Source: an uncultured Gammaproteobacteria bacterium (GTDB lineage: Bacteria > Pseudomonadota > Gammaproteobacteria > PS1 > Pseudothioglobaceae). Taken from it: DNA of 63,830 nt. A program made the position numbers and the translations under genes. Every line of letters starts with the position of its first letter. Position 1 is the stretch's first letter. The stretch is taken from contig CAJXOB010000004.1 of assembly GCA_913057955.1 (NCBI GenBank), forward strand, positions 1 through 63,830, read 5' to 3'. Below the pieces are notes generated by a model. It saw only the letters and a program-made list of their open reading frames with translations, did no database searches and had not been told where the DNA came from. Positions 36,378-45,923 of the stretch are shown here, one piece after another.

Positions 36378-37073
36378 ATGAAATTTTCTAAAGAAGTCTT
36401 TACCATTAAAAAAATTCCCAAAGTTGTTTGGAGCTCTGAAGACTCTTTTAATTTAAAGCCTAAGCCGTTAACCTTTGTATTCTTAGTGTTTGGACTGTTT
36501 TTATTTGGTCTTGGTGAAAGCCTTCTTATTACTAGTGGGGCAGGTGTAGGCCCATACACGGTATTAGCTCAAGGAATATCTAACCTCACCGATTGGTCAA
36601 TTGGACTTTCTACTTTTGTTATTAGTATTTTCGTATTGGTGCTGTGGATTCCTCTCAAACAAAAACCCGGAATGGGAACAATCCTAAATGCTTTTATTAT
36701 CGCATTGACAATTGAATTTTCGGTCTATTATTTACCTTATCCAGAATCGTATCCATTGCAAGTATTGCAAGTTGTAATTGGGGTCCTCACTATAGGGCTT
36801 GGGAGCGGTTTTTATTTAATCTCAAATTTAGGTGCTGGACCAAGGGATGGGCTAATGATTGGCTTACAAAGAATAAGCAACATGCCAATATATTCAATCC
36901 GAACCACGATTGAAATCAGCGTAGTTATCATTGGTTCTCTTTGTCTTCTGAATAATATTGATAAATTATTAGGCGAGGTAGTTGGCCTTGGAACGGCAAT
37001 TTTCGCATTAGGGATTGGGCCATCCGTTGCACTTGGAATTACTCTAGTAGGAAAATTATCCAAGCAAGCCTAA
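36378..37073 (+). CDS. YczE/YitT-like membrane protein
   Basis: The 231-residue protein has about five hydrophobic segments and a polar N-terminus. It has the conserved LFGLGESLLITSGAGVGPYTVLAQGI segment and a second copy-like LGSGFYLISNLGAGPRDGLMIGL, which is the signature of YczE/YyaS. The family's transport or other function is unknown. It is 66 bp upstream of moaE but has no known molybdenum role. Confidence 0.8.
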   Translation: MKFSKEVFTIKKIPKVVWSSEDSFNLKPKPLTFVFLVFGLFLFGLGESLLITSGAGVGPYTVLAQGISNLTDWSIGLSTFVISIFVLVLWIPLKQKPGMGTILNAFIIALTIEFSVYYLPYPESYPLQVLQVVIGVLTIGLGSGFYLISNLGAGPRDGLMIGLQRISNMPIYSIRTTIEISVVIIGSLCLLNNIDKLLGEVVGLGTAIFALGIGPSVALGITLVGKLSKQA

Positions 37074-37139
37074 AAGTATTTGGCATTATTTTTGAATATT
37101 TAATTCCAGTCATAATATTAAAAAAGATAAAATCAAGTA

Positions 37140-37592
37140 ATGGATAAAATTATCGTTCAATCGGGTGATTTCGATTTATCAGTTGAAGTTAAGCTTGCTA
37201 AAGCCAACAACTCTAGCATCGGTGCAATTGTGAGCTTTGTTGGAACTGTCAGAGATCTCCAATCGAAATCGCTTAACACAATGACTCTAGAGCATTACCC
37301 AGGGATGACCGAAAAATCTTTGGAGTTAATTGCCAAAAAAGCAAGAGATAACTGGGAACTTCAAAGCATTACTATTATTCATCGTATTGGCACTCTTGAA
37401 GTTAACGATCAAATAGTATTGGTTATAGTAGCCAGCAAGCATCGCCAAGAGGCCTTTGATTCATGTAATTTCATTATGGACTACCTGAAAACCGATGCCC
37501 CTTTTTGGAAAAAAGAATCAACAGAAAATAAAGAAGAGTGGGTAGAGGCTAGAGCAAAAGACGAAAAACAAAAAAATCGCTGGAAATCTTAA
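37140..37592 (+). CDS. moaE: Molybdopterin synthase catalytic subunit MoaE
   Basis: MoaE converts cyclic pyranopterin monophosphate to molybdopterin with MoaD. The 150-residue product has GAIVSFVGTVRD, LEHYPGMTEK, the IIHRIGTLEVND segment, the SKHRQEAF motif and FWKKES near the active site. It overlaps the convergent mobA stop by four bases. It is separated from moaCAD by mobA and moeA. Confidence 0.95.
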   Translation: MDKIIVQSGDFDLSVEVKLAKANNSSIGAIVSFVGTVRDLQSKSLNTMTLEHYPGMTEKSLELIAKKARDNWELQSITIIHRIGTLEVNDQIVLVIVASKHRQEAFDSCNFIMDYLKTDAPFWKKESTENKEEWVEARAKDEKQKNRWKS

Positions 37593-38167
37593 AAATTAAA
37601 GTCTTCTGGGCTATTTAGATTAGTCAATAACTCTAAATGGCTTGAAACATTAACTCTTTCGGTGCGCTGCTGACGATACCAGAGAGCCATTTTCCGGCCT
37701 CCATCATCTAAAAATTTATCGAGACTTTCGCTAAGATTCGATTTCATAAGTGCAAACGTTGCGTGCATGATTTGACCGTCATGAGCAACACAAATATCTG
37801 AATCACTAATCTCCATCCGCTCAACCAATTCAGCTATTAAGGTTGAGTCAATCATTGGGCTGTCACAGGGTAGTACCAGTAAATAATTAGAAGAGCAGAC
37901 TTTTAAGGCTTTAGAAATTCCAGCTAATGGCCCTTGATAGCCCTCTAAATCATCAACAATTACTTTGCCATACTTAGAGTAATCTTCTAAACTTCTGTTG
38001 GCACTAATAAATATTTCATTTACCCTGTCCTTAGCAACATTGACAGCATATGCAATTAATGGAAGGTTGCGAAACTCGATGAGTCCTTTGTCTTTTCCGC
38101 CCATTCTTGAGCCTTTGCCGCCTGCTAAGATGACAGCTGAAATCTCATTTTTCGATATTTTATTCAC
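37589..38167 (-). CDS. mobA: Molybdenum cofactor guanylyltransferase MobA
   Basis: MobA attaches GMP to Mo-molybdopterin, giving the bis-MGD cofactor of DMSO-reductase-family enzymes such as nitrate reductase. The N-terminal nucleotide motif is VILAGGKGSRMGGKDKG, and the LPCDSPMI motif carries the metal-binding Asp. The length of 192 is normal. It is the only minus-strand gene of the Mo-cofactor region. Its presence implies at least one bis-MGD enzyme elsewhere in the genome. Confidence 0.93.
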   Translation of the reverse strand: MNKISKNEISAVILAGGKGSRMGGKDKGLIEFRNLPLIAYAVNVAKDRVNEIFISANRSLEDYSKYGKVIVDDLEGYQGPLAGISKALKVCSSNYLLVLPCDSPMIDSTLIAELVERMEISDSDICVAHDGQIMHATFALMKSNLSESLDKFLDDGGRKMALWYRQQRTERVNVSSHLELLTNLNSPEDFNF

Positions 38168-38200
38168 TTAATGCTTGTGCTTTTTTCAAGTTATTTGTAA

Positions 38201-38228
38201 TTAGAAAATTTACTTACAATTGTATAAT
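38201..38228 (+). promoter_or_regulatory. Candidate promoter for moeA-moaCAD-mogA
   Basis: TTAGAA (38201-38206) and a perfect TATAAT (38223-38228) are 16 bp apart, placing the start near 38235, about 24 bp before the moeA ATG. No molybdenum-cofactor riboswitch-sized leader can fit. Match only. Confidence 0.45.
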
Positions 38229-38258
38229 ACCTTATGAATATTAAATCTATATTACCCG

Positions 38259-39521
38259 ATGAGTCGTCAAAAAGTTAATTCAAGCTCGCCGATGTTTAGT
38301 GATTCGCTGATGAGCGCAGATGATGCTTTGTCATTTTTGATTGACGCAGCTATCATTACTAATAAGACAGAGACTGTTTCTTTGGATGACTCACTTGGTA
38401 GAATTTTAGCAAGCGATATACACTCGACAATAAACGTTCCAGGCTTTGATAATAGCGCAATGGATGGCTACACTATTGCATTAGATCATAATCAAACGAC
38501 GCAAGCCAATCAAAGCTTTGAGGTTGTTGATAGAATTGCTGCAGGCTCGACAGGCAATGACCTAAAAAAAGGTTGTGCTGCTAGAATATTTACAGGCGCC
38601 CCAATTCCAAAAGGGGCGAACACTGTTGTTATGCAAGAAGAATGCAAACTATCGGAAGATGGCTCTAAGATTTCTGTTGAAAGAGCTCTTAATTTGAACG
38701 AAAATATTCGACCGCTCGGTAACGACATTCTTGAGTCAGATGTTATTCTTTGCTCTGGTATACAAATCAAACCTCAAGATATTTCTCTTGCAGCGTCAGT
38801 TGGTGTTGGCGAATTAAAAGTCTTTAAAAAAATTAAAGTGGGTGTTTTTTTTACGGGCGATGAGTTAGTAGAGCCTGGAAACCCTTTGTCACCAGGAAAA
38901 ATTTATAACTCTAACCGCTATGCACTTGTCGTACTTCTAAAGCAGGTTGGTTGCGATGTGATTAACCTAGGAAATATAGAGGATAAGCTTGACGCAACTT
39001 GTGATGCACTTGAAACACTTGAGAGCCAGTGTGACTTAATTATGACGACTGGTGGCGTTTCTGTGGGAGAGGAAGATCATGTCAAGCCTGCCGTTGAAAA
39101 ACTTGGTGAGTTAAATCTTTGGAAGATTCGAATGAAACCTGGAAAACCTCTTGCTTATGGTAAAGTTAATAAGACACCATTCATTGGGCTACCAGGCAAT
39201 CCAGTATCAAGCTTTGTAACCTTTTGTATTTTTTCATTGCCATTTATTAAAAAAATGCAAGGAAACAGTAACTATGAATCTAAAATATCAAAGGTGAAAA
39301 CAAATTTTGAATGTAAGCGTGCCAAACCAAGACGTGAATATGCGCGAGTTCGTATAGACCAGTCAACTGAAGTCCCTTTGGCGAATCTCTTCTCAAAACA
39401 AGGATCAGATGTAATGAGTTCAGTTGTTTGGGCTGATGGAATCATTGAGATACCTGAGAATACAACATTTGAAGCGGGAACTGTACTCAACTATTATCCA
39501 ATGAGTGAGTTAACGAGATGA
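38259..39521 (+). CDS. moeA: Molybdopterin molybdenumtransferase MoeA
   Basis: MoeA inserts molybdate into adenylylated molybdopterin. The 420-residue protein has [15 protein letters not shown] near the N-terminus, the [19 protein letters not shown] motif, [23 protein letters not shown] and the GLPGNPVSS loop. The last ~75 residues form the C-terminal beta domain. Its stop overlaps moaC by four bases. No strong ribosome site precedes the ATG. Confidence 0.95.
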   Translation: MSRQKVNSSSPMFSDSLMSADDALSFLIDAAIITNKTETVSLDDSLGRILASDIHSTINVPGFDNSAMDGYTIALDHNQTTQANQSFEVVDRIAAGSTGNDLKKGCAARIFTGAPIPKGANTVVMQEECKLSEDGSKISVERALNLNENIRPLGNDILESDVILCSGIQIKPQDISLAASVGVGELKVFKKIKVGVFFTGDELVEPGNPLSPGKIYNSNRYALVVLLKQVGCDVINLGNIEDKLDATCDALETLESQCDLIMTTGGVSVGEEDHVKPAVEKLGELNLWKIRMKPGKPLAYGKVNKTPFIGLPGNPVSSFVTFCIFSLPFIKKMQGNSNYESKISKVKTNFECKRAKPRREYARVRIDQSTEVPLANLFSKQGSDVMSSVVWADGIIEIPENTTFEAGTVLNYYPMSELTR

Positions 39522-40000
39522 GCAAATTAACCCATATCAATGCTAATGGTGAAGCTCAAATGGTTGATGTTTCTGATAAAAATAATACTACTCGTGAAGC
39601 CAAGGCTGGCGCAAGAGTTGTAATGAAAGCTGAAACACTTGACTTAATCGTCTCCGGCTCAAACAAAAAAGGTGATGTTCTTGCCGTTGCGAGGATTGCT
39701 GGAATTCAAGCTGCAAAAAAATGCTCAGACCTTATTCCTCTTTGTCATCCACTGATGCTATCTAAAGTAAGCGTCGAGCTTAGCCCTAATAATGAAAAAA
39801 ACTGCATTGACATAATTGCTACAGCAAAGCTAAACGGTAAAACTGGCGTTGAAATGGAGGCATTAACTGCTGCAAGTATTGCAGCCCTTACTGTTTATGA
39901 TATGTGCAAGGCGGTCGATCGCTTCATGATTATTGACAATGTACAGCTATTAGAAAAGAAAGGCGGGAAGTCTGGACACTGGGTATTGGAAAATGAATAA
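39518..40000 (+). CDS. moaC: Cyclic pyranopterin monophosphate synthase MoaC
   Basis: MoaC performs the second step of molybdopterin synthesis. The 160-residue product has [20 protein letters not shown], the [13 protein letters not shown] segment, [26 protein letters not shown] and the GGKSGHW C-terminal motif. Catalytic Lys and Asp residues of these motifs are intact. It overlaps moaA by eight bases. Confidence 0.97.
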   Translation: MSKLTHINANGEAQMVDVSDKNNTTREAKAGARVVMKAETLDLIVSGSNKKGDVLAVARIAGIQAAKKCSDLIPLCHPLMLSKVSVELSPNNEKNCIDIIATAKLNGKTGVEMEALTAASIAALTVYDMCKAVDRFMIIDNVQLLEKKGGKSGHWVLENE

Positions 40001-40988
40001 ACTAATTGATCCGTATAATCGAGAAATTACATATTTAAGAGTTTCAGTTACAGACCACTGTAATTATAGATGTCATTATTGCCGGGATGAGGATCATCAA
40101 ACTCACACCAAAAGATCAGAAGTACTCTCCTTCGAAGAGATTGCAAAAATAGTTCGTTTGTTTTCTGAATTAGGCGTTACTAAGGTCCGCCTTACAGGCG
40201 GCGAACCACTTCTTCGAAAAGATATTCTTGACTTGACTAAAATGCTTGGAAAAATTCCAGGTATTACTGATATTCCACTCTCAACGAATGCGCACCTTCT
40301 GACCCCAGTGGCAGATAAGTTAAAAGCCAATGGCGTTAATAGAGCAAATATTTCAATTGATTCACTTATCCCGGAGCGCTTTAAAGAAATTACTAGGGAT
40401 GGCGACTTAGAGACAGTTATTAAAGGTATCGACGCTGCAATATCTTCTGGAATGAGACCTATTAAGCTTAATATGGTGGTCATGAAAGGCATTAATGACG
40501 ATGAAATTGAATCAATGATAGACTTTGCTATTGATCGAGGAATTGACATTCGTTTTATTGAAACAATGCCTATTGGTCTTGCTGGCATTGAAGCTGTTGA
40601 TAGACATTACAGTGAAAAAGACATTCTTGAAAGGGTTTTTAAAAGGTTTGGAGGCAAACTTAAATCTAAAAAAGCACAACAAACCGATGGCCCGGCAAAA
40701 GCACTCCATATTAATGGAACCAATACCAGCGTTGCAACAATATCAGCTGTTTCTAATAATTTTTGTAGTAGCTGCAATCGTGTCCGATTGACAGCTAAGG
40801 GTGAGCTAATTTTATGCCTTGGTCAGAAAGACTCAGTATCACTTCGTGATGCCCTTCGATCGGAGATGAGTGATTCTGAAATCAAGCAATTGATCGTTGA
40901 TGCCATAACAAAAAAACCTGAAAAACATTTTTTTGACTCCGTGATTGATAATATTAGTAGTAGTCAAATGGTGGAGATTGGTGGATGA
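39993..40988 (+). CDS. moaA: GTP 3',8-cyclase MoaA
   Basis: MoaA is a radical SAM enzyme that starts molybdopterin synthesis from GTP. The N-terminal [4Fe-4S] motif has Cys23, Cys27 and Cys30 (CNYRCHYC). The C-terminal cluster is [18 protein letters not shown]. The protein ends in Gly-Gly, as needed for activity. Length is 331. It overlaps moaD by four bases, consistent with one moeA-moaC-moaA-moaD-mogA transcript. Confidence 0.97.
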   Translation: MNKLIDPYNREITYLRVSVTDHCNYRCHYCRDEDHQTHTKRSEVLSFEEIAKIVRLFSELGVTKVRLTGGEPLLRKDILDLTKMLGKIPGITDIPLSTNAHLLTPVADKLKANGVNRANISIDSLIPERFKEITRDGDLETVIKGIDAAISSGMRPIKLNMVVMKGINDDEIESMIDFAIDRGIDIRFIETMPIGLAGIEAVDRHYSEKDILERVFKRFGGKLKSKKAQQTDGPAKALHINGTNTSVATISAVSNNFCSSCNRVRLTAKGELILCLGQKDSVSLRDALRSEMSDSEIKQLIVDAITKKPEKHFFDSVIDNISSSQMVEIGG

Positions 40989-41221
40989 AAATTATCTACT
41001 TTGCTTCCCTGAAAGAAAACTTAAAAACAAGCCACGACTTGATGCATTTTGACTCACCAGTTTCCATAACATTAATCAAACAAAAACTCATTGAAAAGCA
41101 TGGTGAGAGACACTTTCCCAATAATATCTTGTGTGCAGTTAATCAAGAAATGGCAGCAGCAGATACCATTGTAAATGAAGATGATGAGGTGGCTTTTTTC
41201 CCACCAGTGACTGGGGGTTAG
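40985..41221 (+). CDS. moaD: Molybdopterin synthase sulfur carrier MoaD
   Basis: The 78-residue product has the ubiquitin-like fold signature of MoaD ([13 protein letters not shown] start and EVAFFPPVTGG end). The C-terminal Gly-Gly is the site of thiocarboxylation. Coupled to moaA by overlap; mogA follows after 8 bp. The activating enzyme MoeB is not in the window. Confidence 0.93.
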   Translation: MKIIYFASLKENLKTSHDLMHFDSPVSITLIKQKLIEKHGERHFPNNILCAVNQEMAAADTIVNEDDEVAFFPPVTGG

Positions 41222-41229
41222 TAAATTAC

Positions 41230-41760
41230 ATGACTGATTCTAAAATTAAAATTGGATTTCTTACTATTTCAGATAGAGCAGCGCGAGGAATTTATGAGGA
41301 TATTAGTGGCCCTGCAATGCAGGAATGGATATCAAATGCGGTTACTAGTCCATACGAAGTAATTTCAAAAATAATTGAAGACGAGCAACCTTTAATTGAA
41401 CAAACCCTAAAAGATATGAGTGATAACCTTGGTTGTAATTTAATTCTCACAACTGGAGGGACCGGACCAACTACGCGAGATGTAACGCCCGAGGCCACAC
41501 AAGAAGTTTGTGAGAGAATCTTTGATGGATTTGCAGAGCAAATGAGAATTGTTTCACTTAGAACAGTCCCTACAGCCATTCTTTCGCGTCAAATCGCTGG
41601 CACCAGAGGCAATACTTTAATTATTAATCTTCCTGGGAAGCCTGTAGCAATATCAGTATGCCTTGGCGCTGTATTTTTGGCTGTTCCAAAATGCCTTGAA
41701 CTTCTTGATGATTCACTGATAACAATTGACAAGACATATGTCTCTCAGGTGTTTGAATAA
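41230..41760 (+). CDS. mogA: Molybdopterin adenylyltransferase MogA
   Basis: MogA adenylylates molybdopterin before metal insertion. The 176-residue protein has LTISDRAARGIYEDISGPAM, the TTGGTGPTTRDVTPEAT motif and the INLPGKPVAISVCL loop. These fit MogA better than MoaB because of the GIYEDISG segment and length. It ends the Mo-cofactor operon and is followed 15 bp later by a DUF1624 gene. Confidence 0.93.
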   Translation: MTDSKIKIGFLTISDRAARGIYEDISGPAMQEWISNAVTSPYEVISKIIEDEQPLIEQTLKDMSDNLGCNLILTTGGTGPTTRDVTPEATQEVCERIFDGFAEQMRIVSLRTVPTAILSRQIAGTRGNTLIINLPGKPVAISVCLGAVFLAVPKCLELLDDSLITIDKTYVSQVFE

Positions 41761-41775
41761 TTTATTTATGACACT

Positions 41776-42462
41776 ATGTCTAATCTAAGAGACACATCAC
41801 TAGATTTAATGCGGGGTGTTGCAATCATCATGATGGTTGCTTTTCACTTTATTTACGATCTTAATTCTTTTGGTTTCACTGATATTCCATTGTTTACTCA
41901 TTGGGCAGGCACAGCGTGGCGCACGTTGATTGTTTTTCTTTTCTTGAGTGCTGTTGGAATAAGCCTAGTTATTGCTCATAGCAAAACATTAAAACTTAAA
42001 AAATTTATTAAGCGCCAGATCTATTTAGGGGTTGCAGCTTTAATTGTTTCTGCTGGTACTTACGTAATGTTTCCTGATGGATGGGTCTATTTTGGCATTC
42101 TTCATTTAATTTGGGTTTCATCTTTAATAGCAATATTTTTCATAAACCTGCCAAAAACTTCTCTGTTAATTGCAGCAATAATTCTAATTAGCTCGACCTT
42201 AGGTCAGCCAAATTTCACTATACTTTCAAACATTTTTGAGCAATACCTACCTCTCAGCAGTGTTGATTATTACCCCCTATTTCCGTGGCTGTCTTTTGTC
42301 TTTATTGGGATTTATCTTGGGCATTACCCGCATTATCAAAAAATATTCACATTTCGATCAAATTGGCTTGAGGTTATAGGAAAACACGCATTAATAATCT
42401 ATCTAACGCATCAGATAGTATTATTTAGTGCAGTTAGCTTAGCCTATAACTTTTTAAATTAA
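41776..42462 (+). CDS. DUF1624 heparan-alpha-glucosaminide acetyltransferase-like membrane protein
   Basis: The 228-residue protein has about seven hydrophobic helices and the N-terminal SLDLMRGVAIIMMVAFHFIYDLN motif of the DUF1624/acyltransferase-3-like clan, with the His that is catalytic in related acyltransferases. The LFPWLSFVFIGIYLG and KHALIIYLTHQ segments also fit. Its acyl donor and acceptor are not known. Short spacing after mogA suggests read-through, not a shared pathway. A hairpin terminator overlaps its stop. Confidence 0.82.
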   Translation: MSNLRDTSLDLMRGVAIIMMVAFHFIYDLNSFGFTDIPLFTHWAGTAWRTLIVFLFLSAVGISLVIAHSKTLKLKKFIKRQIYLGVAALIVSAGTYVMFPDGWVYFGILHLIWVSSLIAIFFINLPKTSLLIAAIILISSTLGQPNFTILSNIFEQYLPLSSVDYYPLFPWLSFVFIGIYLGHYPHYQKIFTFRSNWLEVIGKHALIIYLTHQIVLFSAVSLAYNFLN

Positions 42463-42480
42463 TAGGCTAAGTTTTACTTT
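42439..42480 (+). terminator. Hairpin terminator at the end of the Mo-cofactor/DUF1624 operon
   Basis: TTAGCCTAT (42439-42447) pairs perfectly with ATAGGCTAA (42462-42470) and is followed by GTTTTACTTTT. The hairpin overlaps the DUF1624 stop codon. The 3' arm resembles the sequence at the end of hxlR and mcd near 43977. Confidence 0.65.
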
Positions 42481-42506
42481 TCTCTTAATAATTTGAAATA
42501 AAAAAG

Positions 42507-43514
42507 TTACTTTATTATATTCACAATAACTTTCCCCTTTGCATGTCCCTTGGATAGATAATCAAGAGCTTTAATACTATCTCCAAAGATATAAGCTTTA
42601 TCTACAATCATTTTGATTGAGCCTGACTCATATAACTTTGCTAGCTCTTTTAGCTGTGAACCACTCGAAGACATAAACAAAAATCTGTAAGAAGCGCCTA
42701 TTTTTGATGCAGCTTTAAGTACCTTTCTTGCTTGAAAAGCTAAAATTAAACTAACAAACTTGTTTAGTCCAAATTGTTTTGCAGTTATGCTATCAATAAC
42801 TCCTGCTATTGATACTAAGCGCCCACCATCTTTTAAAACTTTGAAGGAGTCAAGAGTGTGGTTTCCGCCAAGAGTGTCAAAAACAACATCAAACTTATTC
42901 TCTTCATCAAGGTAATTTTCTTTTGTGTAATCAATGACTTTATCTGCACCTAATTTTTTTACTAACTCAATATTTTTTGTACTGGTTGTAGTTGTAACCT
43001 TTGCCCCTAGATGCTTAGCAAACTGAATCGCAAACGTACCAACACCTCCAGATCCAGCATGTATTAGAATTCTTTCCCCTTTGGATAACTTTACGACGTC
43101 AGTTAGTGCTTGATATGCTGTTAGTCCTGCCAAAGGAACTCCTGCAGACTCTTCATGGCTAAGATTAGATGGAATATTCGCTGAATCACTAGCATTTGAG
43201 ATTACATACTCTGCCATTGTGCCGGCAAAACTTTCATCTATTCGAGAATACACTTTGTCACCAGCTTTGAATGTTTTTACCTTTTTTCCCACTTTTTCAA
43301 CAACTCCACTAACATCTTTACCAATTCCTTCAGGAAACTGTATTTTTCCCATTGCCTTAAAGTCGCCCCTGAGAAGTTTATAGTCAAACGGATTAAAGCT
43401 TGCTGAGTGAACTTTGATAAGTATTTGGTTATCGCCAACCTTAGGTGTAGAAACCTCTTGTACCTCTAAGCTAGATAGCGCATCACCGTATTTTGTCATC
43501 ATTAATGCTTTCAT
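42507..43514 (-). CDS. NADP-dependent quinone oxidoreductase-like MDR protein
   Basis: The 335-residue protein is a medium-chain dehydrogenase/reductase without zinc ligands. Motifs: PFDYKLLRGDF, the GKDVSGVVEKVG substrate region, the ILIHAGSGGVGTFAIQFAKHLGA nucleotide motif and FDTLGG. It should reduce quinones or enones with NADPH. It is divergently arranged with an HxlR regulator, a common pairing for quinone and electrophile response. Confidence 0.85.
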   Translation of the reverse strand: MKALMMTKYGDALSSLEVQEVSTPKVGDNQILIKVHSASFNPFDYKLLRGDFKAMGKIQFPEGIGKDVSGVVEKVGKKVKTFKAGDKVYSRIDESFAGTMAEYVISNASDSANIPSNLSHEESAGVPLAGLTAYQALTDVVKLSKGERILIHAGSGGVGTFAIQFAKHLGAKVTTTTSTKNIELVKKLGADKVIDYTKENYLDEENKFDVVFDTLGGNHTLDSFKVLKDGGRLVSIAGVIDSITAKQFGLNKFVSLILAFQARKVLKAASKIGASYRFLFMSSSGSQLKELAKLYESGSIKMIVDKAYIFGDSIKALDYLSKGHAKGKVIVNIIK

Positions 43515-43581
43515 TCTTATGTCTCCATATAGTTAATTAAATTTGTTAGAAAGATATATGGTGGTCTATAATAAAAATGCA

Positions 43582-43602
43582 AGTACACATTTTTTACATA
43601 CT
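43582..43602. promoter_or_regulatory. Candidate HxlR operator between qor-like gene and hxlR
   Basis: An AGTA...TACT inverted repeat (21 bp with a T-rich centre) lies between overlapping divergent promoters: TTGTTA-18-TATAAT towards hxlR (43543-43572) and TTGCAT-18-TATATC towards the oxidoreductase (minus, 43582-43553). The repeat starts at the latter's -35 and lies just after the predicted hxlR start. Binding by HxlR at both promoters is inferred. Confidence 0.45.
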
Positions 43603-43623
43603 ACTATTCAAAAACATACTATT

Positions 43624-43938
43624 ATGAATACAAATGACAATAAAGACTCGCCTACAATTGCTGCTATAAAGCTTATCGGTGGAAAATGGAAGTTATGCAT
43701 CCTATGGCAATTATCACTTGAAAAAAAGCGATTTGGTGAGCTGCAAAGATCAATTGGAGGTATTACTCAACAAATGCTCTCAAAACAATTAAAGGAAATG
43801 GAAAAAGACAAACTTATAAATCGCAAGGTTTATGAAGTTATCCCACCAAAAGTAGAATACTCATTAACATCGTATGGAAAGTCAGGAATTCCAGTCCTTA
43901 CGAATTTATGTGAATGGGCTAATCAATCAACTAAATAA
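43624..43938 (+). CDS. HxlR family winged-helix regulator with core cysteine
   Basis: The start at 43624 gives the usual HxlR length (104 residues) and places the promoter and operator outside the gene; the longer ORF from 43543 covers both. Family motifs: IGGKWKLCILWQL, RFGELQRSIGGITQQMLSKQLKEME and VEYSLTSYGKS. Cys25 sits in the first helix, close to where redox-sensing HxlR proteins (for example YodB and QorR types) keep their sensor Cys; Cys96 is near the C-terminus. It probably represses the divergent oxidoreductase gene. Confidence 0.85.
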   Translation: MNTNDNKDSPTIAAIKLIGGKWKLCILWQLSLEKKRFGELQRSIGGITQQMLSKQLKEMEKDKLINRKVYEVIPPKVEYSLTSYGKSGIPVLTNLCEWANQSTK

Positions 43939-43973
43939 GCCTGAAAAAGAGATTGAATCAATCAACCTATAAA

Positions 43974-45281
43974 TTAATAGGCTAAGATTTTTTTCTTATT
44001 ATTTTGAATAGATTTTGTAAGTTTTGGTGACACCGAAACTGGCTCTTGATTTGCATAGTCTTCATGGTTCTTAGCCACTGACTCTAGATCATATAAGTAA
44101 TTAACCATCACCCCCCAAGAATCATCTAGAGCACTCTGATTAACATTTGCATCTGCATGAATTTTATAAAGAGATGCGCCATTACCAAGATGAAAATGAG
44201 CAACAGGATTAATTGCTTGACCATTTTTACGTTTAATTTGAGTTAAGTAATAATAAGTTAAACGATTTAAAGCTAAAGGATTTGGCTTGGCATTTTCACA
44301 GCACTCGCTAATATCATTCATTATATTTTCAGGTAGCTGTTTATCTTCCAATAGGTTTATTTTATTAGACCATTTCTTGAGGCCAGGAACAGGAGAGAGC
44401 GTTACAAACTGCTTGATTTGTTTAAACTCTTTCTCAATTTCAGTTACTACTTGTTTAATCAAAAAACTCCCAAACGAAACACCCTTGAGTCCCATCTGGC
44501 AATTGGAGATAGAATAAAAAACTGCCGTTGTGGCGGTTAAAGGCTCAATTGGTTTAATGCTTGTATCAAGTATTGGCATAATTGAATATGGCGTTTCATT
44601 CATCAATGCAACCTCAATAAAAATGAGAGGCTCATCTGGAAGTGCGGGATGAAAAAAAGCATACAACCTCCTATCATCTGCAGCCACTCTATTTTGTAAA
44701 TCCTCCCAATCTGAAATATCATGGACAGCTTCGTACTGCATGATTTTTTCCAACACTCGAGCACTTGTCGACCAATCAATACGCTCAAGTCTTAAAAATC
44801 CTCTATTAAACCAGGACTTAAATAAATGTACAAAATCAGAATCAAGTGATTTAAGCTCGGGAGAGTCTTTAATGCGTTCTAGCAGCGACTCCCTCATCTT
44901 TAAAAGCACTGATGTTCCATTTGGGACTTGATTTAACCTTCTAAGAAGCTCATGGCTCTTTGGTTCAATTAATTGATGAAGTTTTCTGAGTTGCCCTTCA
45001 TCATCAATATTTAATTCAATGATAGCTTTTTTGAGAGTAGGTCGATCTACGCCAAACTGGTCAAGTAACTGTAAAAAAAATGACTTTTTTTGCTCTTCTG
45101 AAAGAGTATTAAAATCTTCTAAAATTATTTTTGCAAGAGAGAATAAAGTTGCCTCACCATTTTTACTTACTAGCTGATTGCAAAGCTTAATAATAGTTTC
45201 AGGACTGGATACTTTCTTACTTGACCGCCCCATACGGATACGCTGAATAAGAGAGTTTAAAAAGTTTTGATGCTGAGTCAT
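43974..45281 (-). CDS. Malonyl-CoA decarboxylase
   Basis: The 435-residue protein has the complete malonyl-CoA decarboxylase pattern: helical N-terminal domain, RRLYAFFHPALPDEPLIFIEVAL, KGVSFGSFLIKQVV with the likely catalytic Ser, and PVAHFHLGNGASLYKIHADA with the catalytic His. It converts malonyl-CoA to acetyl-CoA and CO2. It lies downstream of cbbLSQO and two unknown ORFs on the same strand, with a 96-bp gap that contains a TATAAA, so it may have its own promoter. No malonyl-CoA synthetase is nearby. Confidence 0.9.
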   Translation of the reverse strand: MTQHQNFLNSLIQRIRMGRSSKKVSSPETIIKLCNQLVSKNGEATLFSLAKIILEDFNTLSEEQKKSFFLQLLDQFGVDRPTLKKAIIELNIDDEGQLRKLHQLIEPKSHELLRRLNQVPNGTSVLLKMRESLLERIKDSPELKSLDSDFVHLFKSWFNRGFLRLERIDWSTSARVLEKIMQYEAVHDISDWEDLQNRVAADDRRLYAFFHPALPDEPLIFIEVALMNETPYSIMPILDTSIKPIEPLTATTAVFYSISNCQMGLKGVSFGSFLIKQVVTEIEKEFKQIKQFVTLSPVPGLKKWSNKINLLEDKQLPENIMNDISECCENAKPNPLALNRLTYYYLTQIKRKNGQAINPVAHFHLGNGASLYKIHADANVNQSALDDSWGVMVNYLYDLESVAKNHEDYANQEPVSVSPKLTKSIQNNKKKILAY

Positions 45282-45377
45282 ATCTAATCAATAATTTTCG
45301 CTTAATTTTATACTACTTTTTCTTTCTATCATCTTAGAAAAGATTAGTTTAAAACAATGAAAATATTTACTTAATAA

Positions 45378-45911
45378 CTATTCAATTGAACTGAATCGAA
45401 AAACATTAACAGCGATATAGTCATTGTATGCAGCGCCTGATTGGAGCCAAGTCTTTGCCTTTAGGGCTGAAATTTTAGGGCTTAAATTATCTTCAATGTT
45501 TAGATATAAGCCATATTTAAAAGTATAGTCTTCTTCGGTTAAGACCAATAAATCACCATTTGAACTAATAAGGCTTTTCTCTGGTACACCTCCTTGCTGA
45601 GATACAAATGCAGCCTGGCCATACTCATCCATTAGGCTAGATAACTTAGCTTCAAAATATTCCTTACTAATAGGGCTGTGTTTATAATAATTGACATGCA
45701 AATCTTCAGCCTCTTCTAACAAATAACTTCTTAAATCTTCAACTGAAGAAAATACCTCGCCTTCAATCCAAAAAATAACAAACGCACCATTTGAATTTCC
45801 CAAGCCAAGCGATTGATCTTCAACCATTACTAGAGCAGAGCCGTCAAGTATCGACTGCAAAAAATCTTTGTCTAAACTTGTTATCTCTTCATTGAAGTGA
45901 CTTAGATTCAT
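45378..45911 (-). CDS. Unknown 177-residue protein in the cbb operon
   Basis: An acidic, apparently soluble protein without signal peptide, membrane helices or recognised motif. Features seen: LSHFNEEITSLDKDFLQSILDGSALV at the start, an FVIFWIEGEVFSSVEDLRSYLLEEAEDLHV stretch likely to be helix-rich, a central VSQQGGVPEKS loop and a final VNVFRFSSIE. It begins 12 bases after the 86-residue ORF, which overlaps cbbO, so it is probably part of cbbL-S-Q-O-orf-orf. A link to RuBisCO assembly or regulation is inferred from position alone. Confidence 0.65.
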   Translation of the reverse strand: MNLSHFNEEITSLDKDFLQSILDGSALVMVEDQSLGLGNSNGAFVIFWIEGEVFSSVEDLRSYLLEEAEDLHVNYYKHSPISKEYFEAKLSSLMDEYGQAAFVSQQGGVPEKSLISSNGDLLVLTEEDYTFKYGLYLNIEDNLSPKISALKAKTWLQSGAAYNDYIAVNVFRFSSIE

Positions 45912-45923
45912 AATTATTTCATC

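Noticed and set aside
36308-36559. 83-codon minus-strand open frame over the start of the YczE-like gene
   Set aside because: It overlaps a coding region with recognisable motifs and has a poor protein-like composition.
40103-40588. 161-codon open frame on the minus strand opposite moaA
   Set aside because: It mirrors a convincing radical SAM gene, has no ribosome site or family motif and reads as low-complexity Ile/Ser-rich peptide.
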